Of a stretch of DNA of 64,000 bases, positions 24,110 to 36,400 are shown one piece after another; the first letter of the stretch is position 1; each line of letters opens with the position of its first letter. The notes below the pieces were generated by a model, which was given only the letters and a program-made list of their open reading frames with translations, made no database searches and was not told the origin of the DNA. Source of the DNA: Pholiota molesta (taxonomy: Eukaryota > Basidiomycota > Agaricomycetes > Agaricales > Strophariaceae); the NCBI GenBank assembly GCA_014925825.1, contig JACGCK010000108.1:62001-126000 (forward strand), read 5' to 3'. The translations under genes were made by a program, and so were the position numbers.

Positions 24110-24957
24110 ATGGACGCGGAAATTGAGGAGCTCGCACTCCATCTGGTGCACAAACTAGACCAGTACGAGCACTTTAATCTCTACTCCTGAGTCAAGGGTA
24201 ACCCGCCGGCACCAGCACTCCCCCACCTACTCGGATTATAGTTGGAATTGCAGGTATACCTGCATCCGGAAAATCGACCTTTGCCCACATCCTGGCTGAG
24301 CGCATCAACGCACTGCTTGACGCCCGTCTGGCAGTGCCCCATCCCGACCGTGATCACGATCAAGCGATCTTAGTTGGACTAGATGGGTGGCACTTGACCC
24401 GAGCCCAGCTGGACGTCTTTCCAGACCCCAAGGCCGCGCACGATCGACGGGGCAGCCACTGGACGTTCGACGGAGCAGGCTATGTCAAGTTTCTCCGGCA
24501 ACTCCGCGAGACCGCCAACCCTTCCACCGTTCTTACTGCTCCTTCGTTCGATCATGCACTCAAAGATCCCACTCCAGATGCTGTGACCATCCACCCTTAC
24601 CACCGCATTGTGCTTATAGAAGGATTATACATGTTCCTCGCTATCCACCCATGGAGCGACGGTGGCTTCCTGTTGGATGAACGATGGTTCGTCGAAATCG
24701 ATCTAGCTGAAGCGCGGAGAAGGCTCGTTGACCGACACCTGGTGACTGGTGTGGCAAAAGATCGGACAGAGGCTGAATGGAGGGCAGATGAGAATGATGT
24801 ACCCAGTACGTCGATCCACCAGCTGATTCTGGCTTATCCTTATCGATCGACCTTTTCATTGTGTTCAGACGGGCAATTTATCATCGCCAACATGTTGGAA
24901 CCTACACGAGTTATTCACAGTAAAGATATACCTAGTCTATCGAGACAGGTCGAATAA
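24110..24957 (+). CDS. Yfh7/uridine-kinase-like P-loop kinase
   Basis: Three exons (24110-24162, 24216-24805, 24869-24957) give 243 residues. Seen: a short N-terminal helix (IEELALHLVHKLD); the strand and P-loop IIVGIAGIPASGKS; DGWHLTRAQLD, which in this family lies near the substrate site; RRGSHWTFDGAGY; the Walker-B-like IVLIEGLYMF; RWFVEIDLAEARRRLVDRH with the lid arginines; and a final NMLEPTRVIHS typical of the Yfh7/pantothenate-kinase-like branch. The first intron (24163-24215) removes an in-frame stop and joins LDH to TPPPTRIIVG, which fixes the start. Nucleoside or related small-molecule phosphorylation is likely from the family; the true substrate is not known. Confidence 0.88.
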
Positions 24958-25422
24958 ACGACCCAATATACTGGAACTATCAAATGGAAACATCATTATT
25001 TTCTTCCCTCGTTTCTGCTTCAACATAATGTCACTGTCGCCATCCACAGTCGATCGAAGCTCAAAAACATCACTATCACAAACACAACCCGTAAAAGTGT
25101 TATCCGTGATGTTCTGAATCTTATTCCATCGATCTCTTTCGTTAGGTCCAGAATTCTCCAGGAATGGCACTCTTCGCGGGAGGGCCTTCGCGGGAGTACG
25201 TCCCGGTGTCCGACCTGACATTTTCACGTATTCCCTCGTCTGCCTCGTGCTGGAGTTGATTTTTTTTCGTTGACAGTTCAAGGCTGCGTTCTTGGATATG
25301 GGATGCAGTGACCAATTTGAATTGTCGGAAGGCGGAACTGGACGAGTATTGACAGCATTGACCCTAGCAGCCATAGGGATGTGACCCAAGTGTACACAAT
25401 GTGCCTCGAATTTTTTTCGCAC
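24937..25422 (-). CDS. possible small basic protein, unknown
   Basis: An open frame of 161 codons ends 21 bp inside the 3' end of the kinase gene on the opposite strand. The likely protein may start at the internal methionine of MSGRTPGRTPAKALPRR. It is basic and Thr/Pro-rich in front and shows DRWNKIQNITDNTFTG in the middle. I recognise no family. It could be one exon of a larger gene or spurious. Confidence 0.3.
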   Translation of the reverse strand: MRKKFEAHCVHLGHIPMAARVNAVNTRPVPPSDNSNWSLHPISKNAALNCQRKKINSSTRQTREYVKMSGRTPGRTPAKALPRRVPFLENSGPNERDRWNKIQNITDNTFTGCVCDSDVFELRSTVDGDSDIMLKQKRGKKIMMFPFDSSSILGRLFDLSR

Positions 25423-26356
25423 AGAAAATCATCATGATCAGCCTTGCAACGTTGTAGTCCTTGTCCTTCTACGCCAACCCTAGTCTCTACGCAGCACACT
25501 GGGAACACACCTAATCTAATTATAGACCACAGCCCCTGTTGGTCGACAGCTATACGGCATCGTGCACTGGTACTTCTGGATTCTTAGAGAACCATCAGCA
25601 AGAACGCATTCCAATTCCCAGCTCGCAGTGGAAGAGGGAAGGAGGACTCGAGAGTCGAGGTTGAGTTTCGATAGAGACGGAGATTAAGCCCCATGACGAA
25701 GATGAAAGCCGGGTAGACCGAAATGCAGATCTGGAAGGCCACCACGTCGGTCATCACAATGATAAGTACTGTAATTATATGATGGGCGTTTAAAACGGTG
25801 CTTCTGCTCGAATATGTATATGAATTTAACTATTCCAGTTGTGTTTGGATAAAGCAGAGCTCAGGCTTTGCCTTTACAAAACCGCCATTAATACTGATTT
25901 CATTAATGTCAATACAGGATAAGTTTCAAGGGGCTGAAGGAGGTACAGAGGTAACGAGTTTTACGCATATGAGTTTTCTATGAAGGAGTTAAAATTCGGG
26001 ATATAGACTGGATATTTAGCATGCGTTGTTGCAATATGACTTACATGTAAAGGGAAGATCTGAGCGCTCTCGAAGGTACTTGGGATGTCAAGCCAAATAA
26101 AGGAAATTCTATCGTTCCATTCTTTCGTATCTATACTATGTCTACAATCCATGCGTACGAAGGGTCCTTACATGCTATACAACTTGAAAATCTCATGTCT
26201 GTCCAATATTACCAATGATGAAATCGGGAAAAAATACACATATCCGTCGCTGCCAATGTTTAATGCTTGCTTTTCCTTCCAGAAAGTTTATAAAATATAG
26301 ACCCCTGTTCGCGTAAGTATAAGTATCAGTGCTTCGAGGCGAAATAACGGCAGATT
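25423..26356. other. intergenic
   Basis: AT-rich sequence with short frames only, between the possible small gene and the 3' end of the caleosin gene. Nothing supported. Confidence 0.5.
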
Positions 26357-27262
26357 TCAGCGCACATTATAAACGGCCTTTACGTCCTCCTTCCGCAGTC
26401 CTTCTGGGCCCACAGGGGAGAGCAGGATGTAGGTGGACAACCACTCAAACGCGGCGGCGAACCAGCCAAACTGTTGAGTTGGAAAGAACGGTCATTAAAA
26501 TTTTCGGGGACATGGAATGTTAGTATGGACGTACAAAGTCGTATGGATCCATATTTCCATGCAGCATGCGGAAGCCCTCCCAGAATTTGAGGTGGGAATG
26601 GGGGTCGGAAGAGTACATGTCGAATGTGTGGTTAAACCGGTTGTCGTCGAACTCGCCTATGGTGGTATATGTGCCCGTGTCGGAACCATGTATTGCCTGT
26701 AATGCATGACACAGGATACAGTTTCTGCAACAGCGAGAGAGGAGAAGTGGGACGTACTCTGTGCATGTGCTTGATCTTGAGACGAAAGAACGGATCAGGG
26801 ATGATGCTTCCCCAGGTGAGGTACCTGGTCGTATACCATCTTTGTTCAGAGCTTTAAACGACAGGTGTGCATGATATATCACTTACGAAAACCCGCTATG
26901 GACGACTATCATGGAAAGGAGAGACAGGAATATGCCAAACCCTATTGCTCGGAAGCCCGAGTACCTGATGAATGGAACGAATTGACAGCAATGCGTTATA
27001 TCAAAATCAACCAGTAATCAAGTTGATGAGAAGGTTGTGCGTGTAAAGGCGGTACTCGCGAAAACTGGACGTACGTATCCAGTGGCCAGATGATCCCATC
27101 GTTGTCCTGGTCGAAGAACGCGACGTGCGATTGAAGCTCTGTATTCTTCACACCGGGCTGATAGCCCGTACCTGGGCGGCTGAAACAGCATCTTTTGGGG
27201 CGACCATTGTTTTCTTCTTCTTCTTTGTAGAATGGACCATATAAAAGAGGGAGAGAGTGCAA
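26357..27262 (-). CDS. caleosin (lipid-droplet Ca-binding peroxygenase)
   Basis: Family: caleosins are haem peroxygenases on lipid droplets or ER, with one EF-hand and a hydrophobic anchor. Seen across about five exons: HVAFFDQDNDGIIWP, an EF-hand loop with a preceding conserved His; DTYSGFRAIGFGIFLSLLSM, the start of the membrane segment; SYLTWGSIIPDPFFRLKIKH; AIHGSDTGTYTTIGEFDDNRF, with the second haem-ligand His; GFRMLHGNMDPYDF, joined by the last intron to FGWFAAAFEWLSTY; and the stop at 26357-26359. Total length is about 215 residues, a short fungal form. The N-terminus is uncertain. An upstream frame with a lysine-rich start (MVHSTKKKKKTMVAPKDAV) lies one base out of phase and would join if a homopolymer near 27190-27200 lacks a base. 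Confidence 0.85.
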
Positions 27263-27548
27263 TTTCTACATTATGAACTCGCCCGCCGTAGAATGATGTC
27301 ATATTTATGCTATAATTAGATATCTCCCTCAACTATTCCTCTACTTAAAAAGAAATCATACATGATTGCAGCTCTTGTATGACAAAGAAATATTGCGATA
27401 CAAGACAACTATCGTCTCTGGACGGGGTCGAGTTCACTCATAACTCTGATTCGGCCCGGCTTCTTGGGACTCAGGTACTCGCAAGTAAATTAAACACGTC
27501 AGCGTCGGATTCGAATGTGTTTTATCTTACCGTGACTTTGTGGAAATA

Positions 27549-28670
27549 ATGGACAACGCTACCCTGCTGCCATTGTCATACGGTCACTTCTCTCTTGACA
27601 CACAGCGATATGTCAAGAACCTCGTAGACTACTTCGAGTCCACAGAAGACCAGCAAGACTCCCGAATGACATATCTGTTCGTCAGTTATCTGATTCCATA
27701 TCCGTCTTCAATCGATCTCAGGCTGATGTTGCATTGAATCTCTTTGGCAGGAATGATAATCCAACTTCGAGATTGGCGGCCGTACTAGTTATATTGTTTG
27801 AGAAACATGGGCACCTTCGCGTGCTATTGACAACCAGGGCGAAGCAGCTGAGGACACACGGAGGAGAAACTTGTCTGCCTGGGGGAAAGATGGAAGACGG
27901 AGATAGAGATATAATTACCACTGCAGTAAGTTTAGGGTCCTTTTTATTGTTACTTCAGGCCGTCAGCTCGCATTGACTTACCAAACACAAATGCAGATCC
28001 GCGAAGCCAGTGAAGAAATCTCGCTTCCAATAAATTCGCCACATATCCAGACTCTGGGAACGCTCCCACTGCTTCCATTCCATTCTCTAATCGTTACCCC
28101 AATAGTAGCCCTCCTCACGGACAACACATTGATCGATGAATTAAAGCCAGGAGAAGGAGAGGTCGATTATATATTTTCGTACCCTCTAGAGGCTATCTTA
28201 GAGCCCAGCCTTGCTCCTGGGTTAGACACATTGGTCGAACATGGGGGACATTATTGGTCTTATAAAGCCAGATACCATGTAACGAAGATCTGCCTCTTTT
28301 GTCGATACCCCCTTGCTGACTTACTGTTTTATTGAACCCGTTAATATTAGCATGTTATCGATTACGCGGTGAAAGCCTTGGGTGGTGCAACATACCGTGT
28401 ACATTGCTACCAAACGTCGGCGTCTCCGATAACTGGGATGACATCTGATGTCCTTGTACGTGTTTACTTCATACATAAATGAATATTGGAGACAGAAGTA
28501 AAATACTGATTGAAGCCATGAAACGTGTGTAGATAAAAACGGCAGAAATTACATACAAAAAACCACCTCAGTTTGAGCGCTATGCATCTGACCAGATACG
28601 CACATATGAGGCGATGGTGGAGGCCTATGAAACGAATCAAAGAGGACTGGGAAACGGAACACAGAAATAA
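27549..28670 (+). CDS. Nudix hydrolase, CoA diphosphatase-like (Pcd1/NUDT7 type)
   Basis: Five exons (27549-27680, 27722-27925, 27997-28278, 28351-28455, 28533-28670) keep phase and give 286 residues. The Nudix box spans an intron: GGKMEDGDRD.. then REASEEI, with the Glu residues that hold catalytic metal. Upstream is the RLAAVLVILFEK strand and an LRTHGGETCLPGGK stretch resembling the CoA pyrophosphatase subgroup (NUDT7/8, yeast Pcd1), which hydrolyses CoA or oxidised CoA, often in peroxisomes. Downstream ASPITGMTSDVL matches the subgroup's conserved SASPI.G.T.D. No C-terminal SKL-type signal is present (ends GNGTQK), so localisation is open. The donor of intron 1 (gtcagt) was chosen because it keeps frame. 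Confidence 0.85.
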
Positions 28671-29022
28671 AGCCAAGTAAGATCTTTTGTTGAAATCTCC
28701 ATCAATCGGCGGATAAATATACCCATGCACAAAAACTACTGTGTAGAGACATCGGACATAGAGCTGGCCTTCTCAAAGTGCCAATATCATGTACAAGCGG
28801 AGCATCTATTTCATGCTTTTGACGTTCACGACTTTATGTCGGTGTTTACATGGCCGCGCCTCAACCGCGCCTGGCGTTTTTTGCCATAACGGCTTAGCAG
28901 ATGATGAAATAATTTCAGTAGCATCTGGACCCACAAAGTCACGATCTTCAGCAATTCACCAACGACAAGTTGTCAATAACTTTAAATTCAAGTATTCTGT
29001 TGATAGCACCGCCCACAATAAT

Positions 29023-29028
29023 CACGTG
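29023..29028 (+). promoter_or_regulatory. CACGTG box shared by the F-box-like family (copy 1)
   Basis: CACGTG palindrome 132 bp before the ATG at 29160, in the context ACAATAATCACGTGTGTCGG. The same box and flanks precede the other three copies of this gene family. bHLH factors of the Cbf1/Pho4 type bind CACGTG; the actual factor is unknown. Confidence 0.5.
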
Positions 29029-29159
29029 TGTCGGTAGAATGATATTGAACATAAGTTGCAGAATCTTCTTTCCAATTACTTATTGCAAGAATCCGTCCAG
29101 CACCAGTGCATCTAGTCGGCTTCTCGCCCTTGCCTCATAGTTTCTGCTTCTGGCCCCGA

Positions 29160-30406
29160 ATGGCTTCAACTCGGCAACTTCGAAGCTCTAAACGTCGAAC
29201 TCAGCAGCCCTCGTCATCAATCAAGACAACTATAGAATCCCAACCAGCCAACACACGAGGGCTGCTATCTCTTGCAGATGAAATCTATCTAGAGATCCTG
29301 TCACACCTCCCTGCCTTTCCTATACCCACTAGTAAACATCGAGAAAACGACAATGAGCTCTACGGCCATCGGCGGCTGGTACTGGATGCGCTGTCGCAGA
29401 CGTGCCGGACTTTGCGACGTGTTTTCTTACCGTATCGATGGCAACGCATTGAAGTTTACGATCGAATGGATTTGGGAGGGGGTCCGCTCCCAGGAATTAA
29501 GTACAAGACGAGCAGAGTAACTTCAGTCAGTAAAGTCTATGCTATGGAATTGCTTCGGCAATTGGAAATTGTCACTGTCCGAAATCCTAGCCTGGCAGAA
29601 TTTGTTACGTGAGTGAATCTGGATTCAAAAATGTGGTAACCTTCATGTTCAATACTTAATGATTCATTTGTTATAGCATTCTTGACATTCTGGTCGTTGA
29701 TTATTCTGCCAAGACTGTGCTGCCCGAACTGGCACGATGTATCGCATTGCTGCCGAATTTGCATACCGTCCAAATTCAATTTGATGTTAGCAAGCGCAAA
29801 CTTATTGCGGAAACCTTCGCTTCCTACGCATATCCTAGTATTCGCACTGCATGTGTCTCGACGGATGGAACCTCCTTCCTGTGTTCTTGTCCCGGACTTA
29901 AGTCGCTTATACCTGGGGAGGACAAAGCATATTTCTTGTATTGTTTTCAAGAAGTTGTCCCTAAATGTCCTTCCATTGAAATACTTGGACCTATACCATG
30001 TAGAGACCATTATAGCGGAGAGTTAGGTAACTATATACGTGAGTCCTACTTTGTTATTTAGGGTCAGCCAGCGCCTGACAAATTCCATTTTTTCTGTTGT
30101 TCAGCGCAGATTGCAAGATTGAAGAATCTACGCAATGTTATTTTCAAGCTAAACAGCTTTCCGCTTGATTCAGTAAGATTTTCTGCTGTTATCAATGACT
30201 TATGGCGTGGTCTAACATACAATGATTAGGAGATGAAAGCACTTTGGAAGATTAACAATTTGCAAATAACAAGATTTATATTTAAATTGGTTTTACTCGA
30301 GGAATACAAGATAGAGGCGTGGAAATTGAAGATGGAGCAAATTCTGGGTAGAACAGGAACACTGAGTGAAGGAGAGCATAAAAAGCTGGTTGTGACTATT
30401 GTGTAA
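29160..30406 (+). CDS. F-box-like protein, family copy 1
   Basis: Four exons (29160-29608, 29677-30038, 30105-30172, 30230-30406) give 351 residues. The N-terminus is basic (MASTRQLRSSKRRTQ). An F-box-like stretch follows: LLSLADEIYLEILSHLPAFP, a short insert, then LDALSQTCRTLRRVFLPYRWQRIEVYD. After it come repeat-like Leu-rich segments (VLPELARCIALLPNLHTVQI, CPSIEILGP, RLKNLRNVIFKL). The C-terminus is EGEHKKLVVTIV. This gene and those at 39236-40515 (-) and 47224-48471 (+) are close paralogues with the same four-exon structure, and a dead copy follows at 30698. The role as an SCF adaptor is inference from the F-box-like part. The start was chosen as the ATG conserved in all copies. Confidence 0.85.
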
Positions 30407-30588
30407 TTATGCTTTGACTACGTATAAACACATTTTCAATAGGTCTGGATCCAGACATATCCGACGAATATGCCTCGCACGCAGCGAATTTCTAGCATGT
30501 GAACTTACAATATGGGATCGATTTAGAAAGCCCTAGTACAATATCTTGGGGAACGAGGGCGTAAACATAAATAAGCGCCCACAACAAT

Positions 30589-30594
30589 CACGTG
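30589..30594 (+). promoter_or_regulatory. CACGTG box (dead copy 4)
   Basis: CACGTG in the context CCCACAACAATCACGTGTG, about 105 bp before the decayed start of the pseudogene at 30698. It matches the promoters of the living copies. Confidence 0.4.
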
Positions 30595-30697
30595 TGTGGA
30601 TGAACGTGTTGAAATATTGATGAATGCATCGTCTTCACCAAGTCTTCGCTTACCACTTTAGTTCCTGGCCAATTTCTCGCTCCTTTCTAGCTTTTCC

Positions 30698-31855
30698 AAG
30701 ACTTCCGTTCAACAACACCGAATTTCTGAACGTCGGGCCCTGAGCCAGCAGACTGAGCTAACGCCTTCACCAATCACTTCACTACTTCTAAGCAACACGG
30801 GGGGCTCCCCTCGCAGACGAGATCTACCGAAACTCTGTTGTACTCCTTCGTGTTACCCCTTCCAGCTAGCCGTCCAGAGAGGGACACTGAGAATGAAGTC
30901 TACGGCCACCTACGGGCTTACACTGGATGCGCTGGCGCGCAGATGCCGGACGTTGCGCCGGGTGTTCCTCCCCTATCGGTGCGAGCGCATAGAAGTATAC
31001 GACCTCATGGACCTGGGCTAGGGTCCGCTCTGAAATAGTAAAATCTATACCGGGGAATCGCTTCGTCAACTGCAAATTGTCGCTGTACGGAACCGTAACC
31101 TGGCAGAATGCGTCAAGTGAGTAGAGCATTTCTCTGGGAGCGATATTTGTGTTAGAACAAAACACTTTTTACCTCCTTTTATTGACACATACAGGGTTAT
31201 CGACGACGTCGTCGTCAATTGTTCCGCCAAGTCTAGCACACAGTCCAACTTGACTTCGACGTCGACGGTATGCAGCACACGCTGATTGAGGACAGCGCCG
31301 TGCTGTGTGTATCACTGCCACAAAGTGACGCATGTCGTGGTATCGGAACACCAGTGGTATGAGATAGTACACATTTGGGAGAGCATCGTCTCCAGGTATG
31401 CGTTTATTGAAACACTTGGCACAATTAATTTAGTCGGTCTCATATCTTCATTAAAGTCCTTTTACATGTGAGTACTTTCTACGTTGTGGACATCAAGGGC
31501 ACTGTAATGGACCGTTTCTTTTGCTCTCCCTGTTACATAGCGCTGGTTTTATGGTTTAAGCACTTGCGTGATGTCGCTTTCGAGTTGGGCGTAATCCCGA
31601 CTGTCAATGATGCGGTGGGCTTGCTCTGTTGTGATCACCTTTGTACTTATCTAGCGGCTGATGCGTGCTTTCTAGGTTATGAATCCCCTGTGGAGAATGA
31701 CGAGTCCGCAAACAGTGAGACTGACGATCACTGGAAGGAGATTAGTCCCGGAATCTGCAATCGAGGAATGGAAGTTGAGGATGGAGGAGTGGCTCTCCGG
31801 AACGCCACAATTGACCGAAGGGGCGCGCGAGGAGTTGATTGTCACTATCGTGTAA
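30698..31855 (+). pseudogene. dead copy 4 of the F-box-like family
   Basis: The sequence follows copy 1 from the basic N-terminus to the last codons, but no frame is open throughout. Still readable are the F-box part (GACGAGATCTACC, then GTCTACGGCCACCTACGG, then CGGACGTTGCGCCGGGTGTT), an in-frame TAG at the Met-Asp-Leu-Gly block near 31020, the REL.Q.QIV.VRN.N.AEC region at 31060-31110, and the C-terminal exon (IEEWKLRMEEW, then EGAREELIVTIV, stop at 31853-31855). The middle (31200-31680) is rearranged. It lies 290 bp behind copy 1, so a tandem duplication followed by decay is likely. Confidence 0.8.
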
Positions 31856-33421
31856 CGATGAATCGCTCCTTACTTATGCGTGCATTAGAATATGGAGCGC
31901 CTGGTAATTTATGTAGATCTAGGAGTGAGTATTGTTTTATCCCCCTGTTGTGCACCTTTCGCAGAAGTCTTAATCTGGGTGGAAAACCAGGGAAACCCCC
32001 TGCTGGAGGCTATGAAATGCCTATGGGGCGCTACGCCACGGCGTCGTGATCAAAGATGGTTTAGGCGCTAGTAGTAGGTGCCAGCTACGTGCAATTTGAA
32101 TTTAGGTAGGAGATCTATACGTCCATACGTACGCCAAGCGTATCAAAGCGTGTCAATCAGCTAAAAAGCCTCGGAAGACTCAACGGTGGCAGTAGACTTG
32201 GAGTAGACAGACTCTTTTAGAGTAGTCTTACTGCGAGCCTTATTTAGCATTTCGATTTCAGCTTGCGTGTAGTTAATTGCATCACTGTCGAAATAAGCAC
32301 TTCGCATTTGAAATTCAGATGTTAGGGGCGTAGTGCCATGTATTGCCAATTGGTAGTTCGTGAGCGTCGAGCTGGCGTCAAGCACCGTCGATTCATGGCG
32401 CTTAACCAAAGTAGGAAGGTCGAGTTAGATCGCTTTTCGACTAGCTGCCTTAACGACTGAGTCCGACTGACTAAACCCCTCTAAACCCGCACGGCGACCT
32501 ATACAACACTACTGATTGAATTCTTACTGCACGTAATCGTTTCTCGTTCAAAAGACCTCTCTCATCGAATGCACCCATTCCTGTACCAGCTCGTCAGTCA
32601 CGAAATCAAAGGCAATTCAATCGACATCAGGTTTGGACTCAGAGCATGCATGATCAAGAATGGATACATGAAATATTGACATGGGAGCAACGCCGAGGCG
32701 TGAATTGGAATACAAACGTATGGCTCCCCGTCATCTCCCATCATGTGAGCGTCGCTCGTCGATGAGCTGTAGACAAACGGGAAGTGCTGGGGTAGATTTG
32801 GGATTGGCGACCAGGAGACAGGGAAGAGAAGGCGGTGTGCAAATTAAATTCATGTACGGCGCAACAGCATCCGAGTGGCAGCCGAGGAAGGCCGGCCGTC
32901 GTTCATCTACGCCGGTGCGTGCATAAGGCTGCCTGATAACCAGAGCGCGATGGAGGCAGCTGGGGTTTTTGGACTGCTTGCTTCTCTTCCCCCCATGCCC
33001 ACCTCGTTTACGCTGAGTGAGTTCGCCGAGCTGGTGTCGACTGCGCTGCGTGGCTATGCGTTTGAGGACGGCTGCGGCCTGCGCGAGGCGCCGGCTGCGT
33101 CCAGGGACGGCGTTCGGTTAGAGGCTTCTTCCAAGGCAAGTCTCCGCGATTTAATTTATTTTAGCCTCCCTGCGAAACGCGTGATCAGCGGTCTTGTTCG
33201 CCTTGCAGCGCTTTCCCATCAACGTCTCTTTTTTCTGGACCTCCTTGTCCGTCCACTCGTTTTCTGACTGACGCCCTTATCCTACCTAGTACACGAACAA
33301 TTACCCAGCAGACTGCGAAAACGATGCGCATCTAGTCGACTGTGACGCCTCCAATTCAAATTCGCCCCATCACAGATCGCCGTACAATTACAATAACCAC
33401 TATACTAATTCCGCCCATAAC
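31856..33421. other. intergenic, unassigned open frames
   Basis: Holds an 82-codon frame on the minus strand (32161-32409: HESTVLDASSTLTNYQLAIH...) and frames at 32681-32926 and 32875-33267 on the plus strand. None shows a recognisable domain or a splice-linked continuation. Possibly relics of mobile DNA; not supported as genes. Confidence 0.4.
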
Positions 33422-36400
33422 ATGTTGCTCGTCGCTCCCCCGGGCCAACTTCCCCCCTCAGCCACCCCTATTCTCTCAGCAACCATGTCCACCATCGACC
33501 TCGGCTCGAATTGTTTGAGCATGGGTATGGGTATGGGCAGTTCCGGATGTGGCGGCACCTACAACAAATCCGCGCTCGAGGCCATGGACGCCTCAAATAC
33601 GCACACTACTCCTACACCCATGACCGCGACGACGACGACATCTCCTTCTACGCCATCACCATCACCTCATCACCAGCGCCCACTTACCTTATTCGCGAAA
33701 ATCAAACGACAGCTGTCGAAACCCAATGTCGCTTTACCTTCGCCTTCCCCCTCTCCTACTAACACCACCCACCCGAATGCGCTTCTAGTGCCCAGCACAG
33801 ACCTATACTACGCCCCTCCCGCGGAGCAAATCCGTCGATCCGACCGCGTCTCCTTCGCACCCGCACCCTCCTTCCACTCCGCCTCGCCCGTAGGCACCGC
33901 GCCAGCGACACCGGAAACTGCCAGCTTGGTATCGGTGTCAAATAACATAACCGCGGCTCCGAACCGCCACCCCAAGCAAAAGAAGGCTGTCAAGCAGCAG
34001 CAGCGAAGAAGACGGCGGCGGCACTCGTCCGCCGAGTCGGATTGCTCGCTCGTGTCCCTGTCAGCAGTCTCTACGTCGCAGGAATCCGGCTCCATCCTCA
34101 GCTTTGCAGGGCCCTCGACGTACTCGGACGAGAGCGCGCTCGTGGGCGGCGGCGGGTCGGTCACCTTCTCTGTGGATGTCGGCATTCCGTCCATAATCGG
34201 TTCGTCCGCGTCCTTCTTCGCGGCCCTGGACCGAGGCATGGACGGGCGCAAGGGCAGGCGGGGCAGCGGCGACGAGGACGATTCCGGGTTCGTCGAGCCC
34301 GCGAGCTTCGAAGGCCACTTCGCCTTCCCGGACAGCGCGCGGTACTTCAGCGGGGGCCGACGGAACAGCGACCCGGACGCGAGCTCCGCGGGCCACGACG
34401 ACACGCCGCACGCGCCCGACGGCGACGCGCAGTCCGTGCACAGCTTCGCGCCGTACCTCCCCCTGGTGATGCAGCACGAGCGCCGCCAGCAGGGCCGCGA
34501 CGCGCGCGTGTCCCTCGACGACGTCGCCTCGCTCAGCGACGCGCGCTCGCGGTCCTCCACCGGCTCGCGCGCGTCCACCGCGGGCTCGCGTTCTGTGTCC
34601 ACCCGCGACTCCCGGCGCGGCGCGCACGCCGTCGTCCTCGCGCCAGCGCCAGCTCCAGCGCGCGTGCGCAGGCACGTCCCGCCGCCGCTGCACCCGGCGC
34701 CGGCGCGTGCTTCCGTGCATCGTGATGCGTACCACGTCATGCACCCGTATGTCCTAGAGCAGCAGTACTCGCCGACGTCGAGCGCGTCGAGCCGGTCGCC
34801 GATTACGCCGTCGACCCCGTTCTTCACCGCGTCGGAGGCGTCGTTGGAGGATGAAGATGAAGTGGAGAGCGATGACGCGTCGAGGATTAGCATGAATGCT
34901 ACGCGACGGAATCATCAGGACGATCATAAGGATAAGGTGTGTGTGATAATTTCCTTTCAATAACCACATGCTGATATGTTTTGGTGCCGCGTAGATCCTA
35001 AGCGCCCGCCTGTCGATGGACACATTCGGGCATCGCACCACATCGTCACTCCATCCCCGACCCAAAGCGCCCTCCACCATCTGTGTCAACGTGCACCCGC
35101 CCACGCCCACGATGCCGGATCTCGCCCCAGGCTTCGTACTCACCCCGCGCTCAGTGTCGAGCGGTGACGTGAGTCCAACGGAGTCGGGTGAGGACGGCGG
35201 CAACCGCCACCGGAGCGCATCGAATGCGAGCGCGGTGAAGCGGCGCTCGCGGCAGAATTTGAAGGGCAAGTCGCCGCCGCTGTCGCCACCGCCTTCCGGG
35301 CCGTTGCCGCTGTTGCCCGCGTCGCCTCCGAGCAGCCATGCGAGTCTGGGTGTCAAAGTGAAGGTGCGTACTTGCGCTATGGGTGGTTTCCAGTACCATT
35401 TGTGCTATCGCGTGCTGACTCTATTTTTACGTGTACTTCAGGCGGCATATGGTTCGCACTGTCAGCGCGACTCGTTGGTGACGCAGTCCTCCGCTGAATA
35501 TTCGACCCACCGTCACCCATCTCCATTCGCGAATACGCTGTCCGAGAGCGAAAGCGAGCTCTGGGACGAGGAAGCCGTCCTCAATATCCCAGGAGATGCC
35601 TTCATGTTCCAGCATGCCGCCGCGCAGGCCATTTCCTCCGACATCCACCAGCTCCTCCTCTCCGCGCAGCCTTTCGTCGCCGAGCTCGGCCCCGCCTCCG
35701 CCGTCGGATCCACGACCGACGCCGCGACGGACTCCGAGTCCGACTACGCCAGCTTCTCGTCTGCGCACTCGCACGCGCACGCGCACTCCGCCTCCACGCA
35801 CTCAGCGGCGTCCGCCGCGTCCGCCTCGTCGGAGGAGACGCCCTCGGAGTCGGAGCACCGCTCGCGCGCGGCGGCGATCCTCGCGGCGAACACGCGCGCG
35901 AACGCGGACGGGTTCTTCATGCCCGTGGAGAAGATCAAGATCGAGATCGCGCGGCAGCAGGCGGCGCCGCCGAAGCAGACGCGCAGCGGGGGCGAGTGGA
36001 CGCTCGGGCTCGGGCTCGCGGGGCTCGAGGTGCCGCCGCCGCTGTCGTCGTCCTCGCCCTCGTCGGCCGTGTCGTCCGTGTTGAAGGCGGACCAGAAGGC
36101 GACTCTGCGCCCGACGGCGTTCCCGGCGCTCGCGGGCGATGTGGGCGGGGCGGCGGCGGCGGCGACGCTGCTGGTGAAGAAGAAGCGGTCGACGGTGGGC
36201 TCGTTTGTCACGCCGTCAGTTTCCGTGACGGCGGCGGCGGATGACCGGCGCAGTCTGCGCGAGAGGACGCAGAGCGAGTCGGCGCTGGGCGCGGGGGCGC
36301 GGTGGAAGGACGCTGTTGGCGCGGAGGCGGATGGTGCTGCCAGCCCGGCGCCGAATGAGGACTGGACGCTGTCGCTGCCCCTGCCGTCGTTCAAGAAGCT

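Noticed and set aside
34042..34744. Arg- and Ala-rich frames of over 200 codons on both strands inside the giant gene
   Set aside because: Low-complexity translations of GC-rich codons in wrong frames; shadows.
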